Source: Desulfobulbus sp.
GTDB taxonomy: Bacteria > Desulfobacterota > Desulfobulbia > Desulfobulbales > Desulfobulbaceae
DNA length: 6,348 bases
Assembly: GCA_030602145.1 (NCBI GenBank)
Contig: JAUWAH010000150.1
Location: 1 to 6,348, forward strand
Direction of reading: 5' to 3'
Shown: positions 1 to 5,825 of the stretch, one piece after another
Numbering within the stretch: position 1 is the stretch's first letter
How the letters are laid out: every line of letters starts with the position of its first letter
Program-made: the position numbers and the translations under genes
Notes under the pieces: generated by a model
The model's input: the letters and a program-made list of their open reading frames with translations, nothing else
What the model was told of the DNA's origin: nothing
Database searches by the model: none

Positions 1-998
1 GTATTATGAATATCTGGGGTGTGGTCGAGACGGCAACACCGCTGCAAACGGAAATGGCATTGCGCCAGATCTTGCCGGAGCGTTATTGGATCTCCATCAA
101 TTCCACTTTGGTCGCCTTTGGCCAGAAGACGTGCACACCGCTTCGTCCGCATTGCGATCGGTGCGTTGTCGCCTCCTGGTGCCCGAAAATAGGAGTGACG
201 CCGCGGACTGTTGGCAGGATTGCCTTGCCCGATGCCAGCAGGAAATTCGTCTCCTGGAATGTCAACGGATTGCGGGCTGCGTTGAACAACGGGTTTCTTG
301 ATATCATCCAGGATCTGGATGCTGATGTGGTCGCCCTACAGGAAATCAAAGTGCATCCGGACCAGGTTCCTGAATCCCTTCAGAACATCGACAATTACCA
401 GATTATTTGGAACCCGGCCAAAAAGAAAGGATATGCCGGCACGGCGGTATTCACAAGAAATACCCCTCTTCGGCCATCGTTCGGACTCGGTAACCCGTTG
501 TTTGATGATGAAGGCCGGGTCATGACCCTTGAATTCACAGATTATTATTTCATCAACGTTTATGCGCCCAACGCCCAACCCGAGTTGAAGCGGCTTGACT
601 ACAAACTGGAATTCAACCGGGCTTTGCTCGCCCACATGAACCGGCTTCGTCTTGAAAAATCGGTGGTCCTCTGCGGAGATCTCAATGTCGCTCATAAAGA
701 GATCGACCTGGCCAATCCGAAAGCGAATATTCGCAATCCAGGTTTTTCCAAACAGGAACGGGCTTGGATGGATGCCGTTGCCGAAGCCGGCTATATCGAT
801 ACTTTTAGAAAGTTTGATGCTTCGCCCAACCGGTATACCTGGTGGAGCTACCGTTTCAATGCCCGGGCAAAGAACATCGGCTGGAGGATCGATTATTTCA
901 TCGTCGACGGAGCAAGCGGTCACCGGGTGCTCGACGCATCCATCCATGAAACCATCCACGGTTCCGATCATTGTCCCGTGAGCATGGTTTTCCGATGA
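1..998 (+). CDS. Endonuclease III (C-terminal part) fused to exonuclease III-type AP endonuclease; 5' end outside window
   Basis: The frame is open from the window edge. The ATG at 6 is probably internal, because the residues before and after it (I-MNIWGVVET) align with the internal endonuclease III segment that follows the catalytic VDTHV motif. Counting from that ATG, Cys43, Cys50, Cys53 and Cys59 form the C-X6-C-X2-C-X5-C 4Fe-4S loop that normally ends endonuclease III. After a linker of about 20 residues, a complete exonuclease III/ExoA domain starts near residue 80 (nt 243). Its visible catalytic set is Asn85 (WNVNG), Glu113 (LQEIKV), Tyr186 (YAPN), Asp225 and Asn227 (GDLNV), Asp296 (RIDYF) and Asp321-His322 (GSDHCPV). 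By family, the first half removes oxidised pyrimidines and cleaves AP sites, and the second is a Mg-dependent AP endonuclease and 3' phosphodiesterase in base-excision repair. The Nth catalytic Lys and Asp lie upstream and are not seen. Domain identities are sure. That one polypeptide is made is an inference from the uninterrupted frame. Confidence 0.9.
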   Translation, partial: IMNIWGVVETATPLQTEMALRQILPERYWISINSTLVAFGQKTCTPLRPHCDRCVVASWCPKIGVTPRTVGRIALPDASRKFVSWNVNGLRAALNNGFLDIIQDLDADVVALQEIKVHPDQVPESLQNIDNYQIIWNPAKKKGYAGTAVFTRNTPLRPSFGLGNPLFDDEGRVMTLEFTDYYFINVYAPNAQPELKRLDYKLEFNRALLAHMNRLRLEKSVVLCGDLNVAHKEIDLANPKANIRNPGFSKQERAWMDAVAEAGYIDTFRKFDASPNRYTWWSYRFNARAKNIGWRIDYFIVDGASGHRVLDASIHETIHGSDHCPVSMVFR

Positions 999-1011
999 CG
1001 GACACCCTGTC

Positions 1012-1671
1012 ATGACTCCTTATCGCATTGTTATCGCCGATGATCACAGCCTCATGCGTCAGGGGTTGAAAACCCTCATGCGCTCCGATCCCAACCTGCG
1101 AATCATCGCAGAGGCAAGCAACGGTTCGGAATTGCTTGAATGTTTGCGCCACGAGCCGCCCGATATGGTCATTCTGGACATAACCATGCCGCATCTCAAC
1201 GGTATCGAGGCGGTCGGAAAAATCAGAAAGCTGTTCCCGGTGATGGCCATCCTGATCCTGACCATGCATTCCGGCAGTCACCACTTCTACCAGGCCATGG
1301 CGGCAGGGGCCCATGGTTATCTGATCAAGGATGATTCCGACAGTGAGTTGCTCGCCGCCATACGAACGATCCGTTCGGGAAAACCTTATATATCCTCGCA
1401 ACTGTCGCCGGAAGTGACCGGTGAAGTAATCGCCGGCTTCCGGGATCCGAACAAGACTCCCTTTTTCACCCTCAGCGAGCGGGAAAAAGAGGTGTTGCGC
1501 CTTGTAGTGCGGGGCTATTCAAGCAGACTGATCGGCGAGACGCTCAATCTCAGCCCCAGAACCATTGATCATCATCGGGCCAGCCTATTGAAGAAATTCA
1601 AACTGAAGAACACCGTGGACCTGGTTAACCACGTGGTTAGCAACGGGTTGCTTGTTCCCGAAGAAAAATAA
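1012..1671 (+). CDS. NarL/FixJ-family response regulator transcription factor (LuxR-type HTH), orphan
   Basis: This is a 219-residue two-domain regulator of normal family length. The receiver domain (about 4-120) has the acidic pair Asp10-Asp11, the phospho-acceptor Asp56 in VILDITMP, Thr84 and Lys106. The LuxR-type DNA-binding domain (about 153-212) begins LSEREKEVLRL and has the recognition region SPRTIDHHRASLLKKF. All phosphorylation residues are present, so it should respond to a sensor kinase that phosphorylates Asp56 and then bind dyad DNA as a dimer. No kinase gene is in the window. The gene follows the repair fusion by 13 bp with only a weak ribosome-binding site and no visible promoter of its own, so co-transcription is likely. 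A hairpin with a T-run ends it. The inverted repeat at 1754-1777, about 80 bp past the stop, is a possible target. The signal it senses cannot be told from the sequence. Confidence 0.93.
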   Translation: MTPYRIVIADDHSLMRQGLKTLMRSDPNLRIIAEASNGSELLECLRHEPPDMVILDITMPHLNGIEAVGKIRKLFPVMAILILTMHSGSHHFYQAMAAGAHGYLIKDDSDSELLAAIRTIRSGKPYISSQLSPEVTGEVIAGFRDPNKTPFFTLSEREKEVLRLVVRGYSSRLIGETLNLSPRTIDHHRASLLKKFKLKNTVDLVNHVVSNGLLVPEEK

Positions 1672-1692
1672 CAGGCAATGTCATTTTTTTTT
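1648..1692 (+). terminator. Probable rho-independent terminator after the response regulator
   Basis: TTGCTTGT (1648-1655) pairs with ACAGGCAA (1671-1678) over 8 bp with one G-U pair and a 15-nt loop. It is followed five bases later by nine consecutive T (1684-1692). The left arm lies within the last codons and the stop codon TAA (1669-1671) touches the right arm. The loop is large and the stem not GC-rich, so strength is uncertain, but the T-run supports termination here. Confidence 0.5.
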
Positions 1693-1753
1693 CGTGCCCC
1701 TCGGTAGCTCAAGTCTTTTGATTTACCCTGCTTTTCTCTGCCTGTTCCGTAAC

Positions 1754-1777
1754 ATTACCTAGTGATTTTTAGGTAAT
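1754..1777. promoter_or_regulatory. Perfect 8-bp inverted repeat, candidate operator
   Basis: ATTACCTA (1754-1761) and TAGGTAAT (1770-1777) are exact reverse complements separated by 8 bp (GTGATTTT). The centre-to-centre distance of about 16 bp and the dyad form suit a dimeric HTH regulator. No T-run follows directly and the arms are AT-rich, so it looks like a protein site more than a terminator. It lies about 113 bp upstream of the HU start and just upstream of a weak candidate promoter. The response regulator encoded next door is an obvious but unproven binder. Confidence 0.45.
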
Positions 1778-1785
1778 TCCCACAC

Positions 1786-1814
1786 TTGTTTTTTCTTGAT
1801 TCCTGGGCTTTACT
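1786..1814 (+). promoter_or_regulatory. Weak candidate sigma70 promoter for the HU gene
   Basis: TTGTTT (1786-1791) and TTTACT (1809-1814) are 17 bp apart, matching the consensus at three and four of six positions. A start near 1821 would put the dyad at 1754-1777 around -55, a usual place for an activator. The match is poor, so this is tentative. It is the best candidate I could find in the 218-bp region between the response regulator and HU. Confidence 0.25.
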
Positions 1815-1831
1815 GCAACTTCTTTGATTGG

Positions 1832-1854
1832 CCGTGCCTTTTCAAACGGCACGG
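1832..1854 (+). other. Hairpin in the leader upstream of the HU gene
   Basis: CCGTGCC (1832-1838) pairs with GGCACGG (1848-1854), a perfect 7-bp GC-rich stem with a 9-nt loop. No T-run follows, so it is not a normal terminator. It ends 35 nt before the HU start codon. A second small stem, GGTG (1853-1856) with CACC (1863-1866), shares two bases with it, so the two cannot form fully together. Confidence 0.4.
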
Positions 1855-1889
1855 TGTGCAGTCACCATCAAGTGAAGTGAGGAACGTCC

Positions 1890-2162
1890 ATGAACAAAAA
1901 CGATCTTGTAACCTCAATTGCACATTCGGCGCAGATTAGCAAAAGTGCGGCAGAGCGTGGGCTGAATGGCTTGTTGTCATCCTTGGCCGCTGCCATTTCG
2001 GAAGGTAAGCGGGTGACATTGACCGGATTCGGCAGTTTTACGATTGTCGACCGGGCACCGCGCACCGGCAGAAATCCAAAAACAGGGGAAACTGTGCGGA
2101 TCCCTTCCCGTCGGGTGGTAAAATTCCGGCCCGGAAAGGGTTTGTCCAGCAAGGTTCAATAG
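1890..2162 (+). CDS. HU-family DNA-binding protein
   Basis: The 90-residue length is typical of HU/IHF subunits. The N-terminal helices begin MNKNDLVTSIA. The family signature runs from GFGSF (residues 46-50) through RTGRNPKTG (58-66), with Pro63 at the tip of the DNA-intercalating arm. The end is basic (SRRVVKFRPGKGL). HU proteins bind and bend DNA as dimers to compact the nucleoid and assist recombination, repair and regulation. The start ATG has a good site GAGGA at 1879-1883, six bases upstream. It is preceded by a long leader and appears monocistronic, facing lgt head-on with 37 bp between stops. The sequence alone does not separate HU-alpha, HU-beta and IHF-like subtypes, so I give no symbol. 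Confidence 0.95.
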   Translation: MNKNDLVTSIAHSAQISKSAAERGLNGLLSSLAAAISEGKRVTLTGFGSFTIVDRAPRTGRNPKTGETVRIPSRRVVKFRPGKGLSSKVQ

Positions 2163-2185
2163 GATGCAACCCATCAGCAGTTGAC

Positions 2186-2233
2186 CGGGAGAGGCGGCTT
2201 CATCGGAGCCGTTTTCTCCCGATGGCTGCTTTT
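2186..2233. terminator. Shared hairpin between convergent HU and lgt genes, probable terminator
   Basis: CGGGAGA (2186-2192) pairs with TCTCCCG (2215-2221), and inside it CGGCT (2195-2199) pairs with AGCCG (2207-2211), with a 7-nt loop and a small bulge. On the + strand a short TTTT follows at 2230-2233, which suits termination of the HU transcript. In the - direction no T-run follows. The lgt stop codon (2200-2202) lies in the loop, so the structure also ends the lgt message. Confidence 0.5.
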
Positions 2234-3018
2234 CGACCCGCCCACACCACCACGCCCGCCCCGATCATCAAGAGACAGAGCACCTGTCCCATCGACCGCA
2301 GCGAGCCGATCAGTCCAATCTGGGGGTCGGGTTCGCGGACGAATTCCACAGCAAAGCGGAACAGGCCGTAGAGAACGAGAAAGAGGGCCAAGATGACGCC
2401 GTGCGGCCATCGTCCGGAGGTTTCGGCCTGCCAGGGCTTGGCCTTGACACTCCAGAGGATCAGGAAAAGAAGAAGTCCTTCCAGCGCCGCCTCGTAGAGT
2501 TGCGAAGGGTGGCGGGGCAGGGGACCGCCTTCGGGAAAAACCATGCCCCACGGGGCCAGGGTGATCCGGCCATACAGCTCTCCGTTGATGAAGTTGCCCA
2601 GGCGGCCAAAGAAGAGGCCGATGGGTACGGTCACGATGAACAGGTCGGCTGCTCTCCAGAAATCGAGCCCGGACCACCGGCAATATAGCCAGCCAGCCAC
2701 CAATGCACCGACGCAGCCGCCGTGAAAGGACATACCCCCTGTCCAGATTGCGGCAATGTCCAATGGATGGGCAAGGTAATAAGACGGGTTGTAGAACAAT
2801 GCGTACCCAAGGCGGCCACCGAGAACCACGCCGAGAATCAAATACAGATGGAGATTGTCGAGATGGAGGCGCATCAACCGCCAGCCGAATCGTTTGGCCT
2901 GGTACATAACCAGCAAATAGGCGGCGATGAAGCCGATGACATACATCAGGCCGTACCAGCGGACCTGGACCGGTCCAAGAGAGAGCAAGACAGGATCGAT
3001 GATGGGATAGCTTAACAT
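2200..3018 (-). CDS. lgt: Prolipoprotein diacylglyceryl transferase
   Basis: This is a 272-residue multi-pass inner-membrane enzyme, normal length for the family. It moves a diacylglyceryl group from phosphatidylglycerol to the lipobox cysteine of prelipoproteins, the first step of lipoprotein maturation. The opening IDPVLLSLGPVQVRWYGLMY is the typical Lgt start. His99 lies in GGMSFHGG. The signature GRLGNFINGELYGR (138-151) carries the essential Arg139, Asn142 and Glu147. PRHPSQLYEA (168-177) follows, then YGLFRFAVEFVREPD (217-231) with Tyr217, Arg221 and Glu225, which match the catalytic Tyr/Arg/Glu positions of the E. coli enzyme. The ATG lies 17 nt after the mnmG stop and has no clear ribosome-binding site, so it probably depends on coupling to mnmG. 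The basic C-terminus (GRKAAIGRKRLR) fits a cytoplasmic tail. Confidence 0.97.
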   Translation of the reverse strand: MLSYPIIDPVLLSLGPVQVRWYGLMYVIGFIAAYLLVMYQAKRFGWRLMRLHLDNLHLYLILGVVLGGRLGYALFYNPSYYLAHPLDIAAIWTGGMSFHGGCVGALVAGWLYCRWSGLDFWRAADLFIVTVPIGLFFGRLGNFINGELYGRITLAPWGMVFPEGGPLPRHPSQLYEAALEGLLLFLILWSVKAKPWQAETSGRWPHGVILALFLVLYGLFRFAVEFVREPDPQIGLIGSLRSMGQVLCLLMIGAGVVVWAGRKAAIGRKRLR

Positions 3019-3035
3019 GGCGGGTGACGAGGCGA

Positions 3036-4919
3036 TTACAGGGCGCCCATGCGTTTGAGGTGGATCTGCAGGACGGACAAGGCCGCCGGTGTTATGCCGG
3101 AGATCCGTGAAGCCTGCCCGAGGGATCTAGGCTGGACCCTGGTCAACTTTTCCACCACCTCGTTGGAGAGGCCGGGGAGGCCCTTGTAGACCAGATCGGG
3201 TGGCAGTTCCATGCGTTCCAGCTTCCTGAACCGGGCGATCTGCTCCTCCTGGCGGCGAATATACCCTTCATATTTCACCTGGAGTTCAATTTCATCGCCA
3301 TAGACAAGGGCCGGATCGGGCAACATGTACCCCAGATCCGCCTCGTCGGCCAAGGCAAGAAGATGGTGCAAGCGTATTTCCGGACGACGCAGGATGTCTG
3401 CCAAGCTGACGGCTTGGGTGAGGGTGGCCGAATTCGAGCGTTCCAGAAAACGATTGACTGTCGCATGTGGCTTGATTCTCGTTTCGTGCAACAGGCACAC
3501 GGTTGCATCGATGCAGGCCCGTTTCCGGCAAAAGGCCTCCCAGGTCGGCTCGTCCACCAGGCCGATCCGGTGGCCGATTTCCCGCAGCCGCATGTCCGCA
3601 TTATCCTCCCGCAACAGCAGTCGGTATTCAGCCCGCGAGGTAAAGAGCCGGTACGGCTCCTTGGTACCGAGGGTCACCAGGTCATCGATCAGGACACCGA
3701 GATACGCCTGGGAACGGTCGAGGATGATCGGTGCCTCGCCCCGCACGGATTGAACGGCGTTGATGGCGGCCATCAGTCCTTGACCTGCGGCTTCTTCGTA
3801 TCCCGAGGTGCCGTTGATCTGGCCGGCTAAAAACAGGCCGTCGATCTTCTTGGTCTCCAGCGAAGGTTTGAGTTCGGTCGGGTCGATATAGTCATATTCG
3901 ATGGCATAGCCGGGACGGATGATTCGTGCCTGCTCCAGACCGGGGATGGAGCGCACCATGGCGATCTGGGTGGCAAGGGGCAGGCTGGTGGGGATGCCGT
4001 TGGGATAAACCTCAACGGTGTCCAATCCTTCCGGTTCAAGGAAGACCTGATGGCGGAGTTTTTCAGGAAACCGCATGACCTTGTCTTCAATGGACGGGCA
4101 GTAGCGGGCACCAACGCCTTCAATGATGCCGGCGTACATCGGCGACTGATCGATGGAGCCACGGATGATTTCGTGGGTTCGTTCGTTGGTATAGGTGATG
4201 TGGCAGGGGCGCTGGTCCAGAGGCGGCATGCCGGTGGAAGAAAAGGAAAAGAGCGCCGGTCTGTCGTCGGTGTACTGGGCCTCCAGCCGGGAATAATCGA
4301 TGGTGTTGCCGTCCAGGCGAGGGGTAGTGCCGGTTTTCATCCGGCCCACGGTGAAACCGATGGCGTCGAACCATTGGGCCAGCTTGACCGAAGGCGCGTC
4401 ACCCATGCGGCCGGCAGGGAAATTTTTCAGGCCGATATGGATCAGGCCGTTGAGAAAGGTGCCGGTGGCCACCACGACCGCCTTGACTCGGAACCGCTCG
4501 TCCAGAGAGGTGCGCAGGCCGACAACCCTGCCATTCTCAACCAGGATTTCATCCACCACCGCCTGTCGGATGGCCAGATTGGGCTGGTTCTCCAGGACGC
4601 GTTTCATCCGCAGCCGGTATAACAGCCGGTCCGCCTGGGCCCGTGAAGAACGGACCGCCGGCCCCTTGCTGGTGTTGAGCCGGCGGAACTGGATGCCGGT
4701 GGCGTCGATGTTCTTGGCCATCTCGCCGCCCAAGGCATCGATCTCTTTGACCAGGTGTCCCTTGGCTAGGCCGCCGATGGCCGGGTTGCAGGACATGGCG
4801 CCGATGGTATCGGCGTTGATGATGCACACCAGGGTACGGCAGCCCATGCGGGCAGCGGCCAGTGCCGCCTCGCAACCGGCATGACCCGCGCCGATGACGG
4901 CGATGTCGAAATCAGTCAT
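3036..4919 (-). CDS. mnmG: tRNA uridine-5-carboxymethylaminomethyl modification enzyme, FAD-binding subunit
   Basis: This is a 627-residue protein of the GidA/MnmG family. With MnmE it installs the (carboxymethyl)aminomethyl group on wobble uridine 34 of certain tRNAs, using FAD, NADH and a folate one-carbon donor. The FAD-binding loop [10 protein letters not shown] is at 10-19. The two conserved cysteines are Cys44 (MSCNP) and Cys274 ([13 protein letters not shown], first family signature). The second signature runs from [12 protein letters not shown] (365-376), with Ala385 where most members have Gly. [15 protein letters not shown] (428-442) and the C-terminal helical domain used for tRNA and MnmE contact (about 550-627) are intact. 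I chose the ATG at 4919 because [12 protein letters not shown] is the normal family start. The frame continues upstream to 5087, but the promoter at 5011-5038 lies inside that extension and the extra residues resemble nothing. No strong ribosome-binding site is visible. mnmE is not in the window. Confidence 0.97.
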   Translation of the reverse strand: MTDFDIAVIGAGHAGCEAALAAARMGCRTLVCIINADTIGAMSCNPAIGGLAKGHLVKEIDALGGEMAKNIDATGIQFRRLNTSKGPAVRSSRAQADRLLYRLRMKRVLENQPNLAIRQAVVDEILVENGRVVGLRTSLDERFRVKAVVVATGTFLNGLIHIGLKNFPAGRMGDAPSVKLAQWFDAIGFTVGRMKTGTTPRLDGNTIDYSRLEAQYTDDRPALFSFSSTGMPPLDQRPCHITYTNERTHEIIRGSIDQSPMYAGIIEGVGARYCPSIEDKVMRFPEKLRHQVFLEPEGLDTVEVYPNGIPTSLPLATQIAMVRSIPGLEQARIIRPGYAIEYDYIDPTELKPSLETKKIDGLFLAGQINGTSGYEEAAGQGLMAAINAVQSVRGEAPIILDRSQAYLGVLIDDLVTLGTKEPYRLFTSRAEYRLLLREDNADMRLREIGHRIGLVDEPTWEAFCRKRACIDATVCLLHETRIKPHATVNRFLERSNSATLTQAVSLADILRRPEIRLHHLLALADEADLGYMLPDPALVYGDEIELQVKYEGYIRRQEEQIARFRKLERMELPPDLVYKGLPGLSNEVVEKLTRVQPRSLGQASRISGITPAALSVLQIHLKRMGAL

Positions 4920-5010
4920 AGTCTTGCTAGGGGCGCCATGATCGGCAGAAGGTTGAAGGAGGAGGGTTGTTGGTCCGCAGCCCGGCAAGCCGGATCCGGA
5001 AAAGAGTGGT

Positions 5011-5038
5011 ATTATACGGTATCCGCTTCTCTTTGCAA
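5011..5038 (-). promoter_or_regulatory. Sigma70-type promoter for mnmG-lgt
   Basis: Read on the - strand, TTGCAA (5038-5033) and a perfect TATAAT (5016-5011) are 16 bp apart. Transcription would start near 5004, leaving a leader of about 85 nt before the mnmG ATG at 4919. Position and -10 quality make this a convincing promoter. It also rules against translation of mnmG from 5087. Confidence 0.7.
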
Positions 5039-5139
5039 GCATTCCTGCGGTGTCCTGAACGGCGATACGCTTCGTTGAGGTCAACATCGACGGGCATTCG
5101 GGATGCCAACTGATGAAGGCCCAAGTGGGAATATAACGA

Positions 5140-5445
5140 CTGTTTGACCCGTTCGGCCAGGATCTGCAGCGTGGCGGAGGAAAAATCGATGCAGGTCACC
5201 GTTTTCACCGGGTTGGACAAAGGCAGGGCCAGTATTCCCGGGCCGCTGCCGACATCGAGGACCGACCAGCTTGGTTCGGCGTTGAGCAGGGTCAGGAATG
5301 ATTCGATGTAGGGGGATTGCCCGGTTCGCCGTGCAAAGGCTGCCGCTCGTTCATTCCAGTCGGCAGCATTTCTGGCGGACCAGGATTTTTCCATGATCGC
5401 CTGTCGCCAAAGGAATTCCCGGTTGATGTCCTCGTATCGTTTCAG
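5140..5445 (-). pseudogene. Remnant of a class I SAM-dependent methyltransferase, N-terminal part
   Basis: The - strand frame encodes a recognisable start of a Rossmann-fold methyltransferase: KRYEDINREF, WNERAAAFARR, then SAM-binding motif I VLDVGSGPG (5262-5236), and [15 protein letters not shown] (5190-5146) at the end of the second strand and helix. Homology stops there. The rest of the fold, normally a hundred or more residues, is missing. The first good ATG is at 5394, but similarity seems to begin about 17 codons earlier with no ATG or GTG at that point, so the original start may be lost too. The frame runs on without a stop to 4927 through the mnmG promoter and past the mnmG start region, with no family features except a stretch near 5139-5060 that might be a displaced C-terminal piece. 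It probably makes no functional enzyme. The substrate of the ancestral gene is unknown. Confidence 0.65.
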
Positions 5446-5478
5446 ACCCGTGTCAACCCTTTGTCCTGGGGAAATGAT

Positions 5479-5508
5479 TTGACAGAAGTCGTGCGCTGCG
5501 AGTACAAT
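5479..5508 (+). promoter_or_regulatory. Strong sigma70-type promoter for rpmH-rnpA-yidD
   Basis: A perfect -35 TTGACA (5479-5484) and a near-perfect -10 TACAAT (5503-5508) are 18 bp apart. The start would be near 5515, giving a leader of about 168 nt before rpmH. High promoter strength fits a ribosomal protein operon. It is divergent from the mnmG promoter, about 440 bp away. Confidence 0.8.
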
Positions 5509-5526
5509 GCGCCTCTTTTTAAAACG

Positions 5527-5541
5527 GACAGGCATCCTGTC
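5527..5541 (+). other. Hairpin near the 5' end of the rpmH leader
   Basis: GACAGG (5527-5532) and CCTGTC (5536-5541) form a perfect 6-bp stem with a 3-nt loop (CAT), about 12 nt after the predicted transcription start. There is no following T-run. It could stabilise the transcript end. Function is not established. Confidence 0.35.
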
Positions 5542-5615
5542 GCCGTTGCCGCTTGTTCGAACACCGTATCCTGCATTCACCTTGCCAGCACGCAGGTCGT
5601 TGCCAACTCACGATG

Positions 5616-5646
5616 GGAGGCGAGGAGTTCTGCTCGTCTTGCCTCC
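5616..5646 (+). other. Hairpin in the rpmH leader close to the start codon
   Basis: GGAGGC (5616-5621) pairs exactly with GCCTCC (5641-5646), and the inside can extend through GAG (5625-5627) with CTC (5633-5635). The structure ends 36 nt before the rpmH ATG and has no T-run. The left arm contains a GGAGG that would be masked when folded, although rpmH has its own AAGGA site nearer the ATG. Confidence 0.45.
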
Positions 5647-5682
5647 ATAAAACAGATTGTCTGCCAGAAAAGGAATTGAATT

Positions 5683-5820
5683 ATGAGCAAAAGAACGTTT
5701 CAGCCCAGCAACACCAAACGTGCCCGTACCCATGGTTTTCTCGTTCGAATGAAAACCCGTTCCGGTCGGGCCGTGATCAAGAGGAGAAGGGCAAAAGGCC
5801 GAATGCAATTGGCTGCCTGA
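5683..5820 (+). CDS. rpmH: Large ribosomal subunit protein bL34
   Basis: The short gene encodes 45 residues beginning [10 protein letters not shown] and rich in Arg and Lys. The L34 core [15 protein letters not shown] (16-30) and the tail RRRAKGR (34-40) are intact, and length is normal. L34 binds 23S rRNA in the 50S subunit. AAAAGGA lies 8-9 bases before the ATG. It follows the strong promoter at 5479-5508 by a long structured leader and is the first gene of the conserved rpmH-rnpA-yidD block. The stop TGA is followed five bases later by the proposed rnpA start. Confidence 0.98.
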   Translation: MSKRTFQPSNTKRARTHGFLVRMKTRSGRAVIKRRRAKGRMQLAA

Positions 5821-5825
5821 AACAG

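Noticed and set aside
336..1013. Long - strand open frame opposite the Xth domain
   Set aside because: It is antisense to a clearly conserved enzyme, has no recognisable domain, and reflects the codon bias of the true gene.
1696..1720. Stretch TCGGTAGCTCAAG that looks a little like a tRNA D-arm
   Set aside because: No acceptor stem, anticodon arm or T-arm can be placed around it.
1826..1845. Sigma54-type promoter around TTGGCCGTGCC
   Set aside because: The GG and GC spacing does not fit the -24/-12 consensus, and the bases are better explained by the hairpin arm.
4050..4622. Long + strand open frame inside mnmG
   Set aside because: It lies fully antisense to conserved MnmG codons with no family resemblance and no promoter.
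5093..5107. Small hairpin GGCAT-N5-ATGCC
   Set aside because: It is only 5 bp with no T-run on either strand, and is within what chance would give.
4920..5520. Replication origin or DnaA-box cluster, as rpmH is often near oriC
   Set aside because: I see no TTATCCACA-like 9-mers and no AT-rich unwinding region, and no dnaA or dnaN gene is present.
5507..5650. 47-codon + frame in the rpmH leader, possible leader peptide
   Set aside because: Its ATG overlaps the -10 element, so it would not be in the transcript from that promoter. It has no ribosome-binding site and no notable composition for attenuation.
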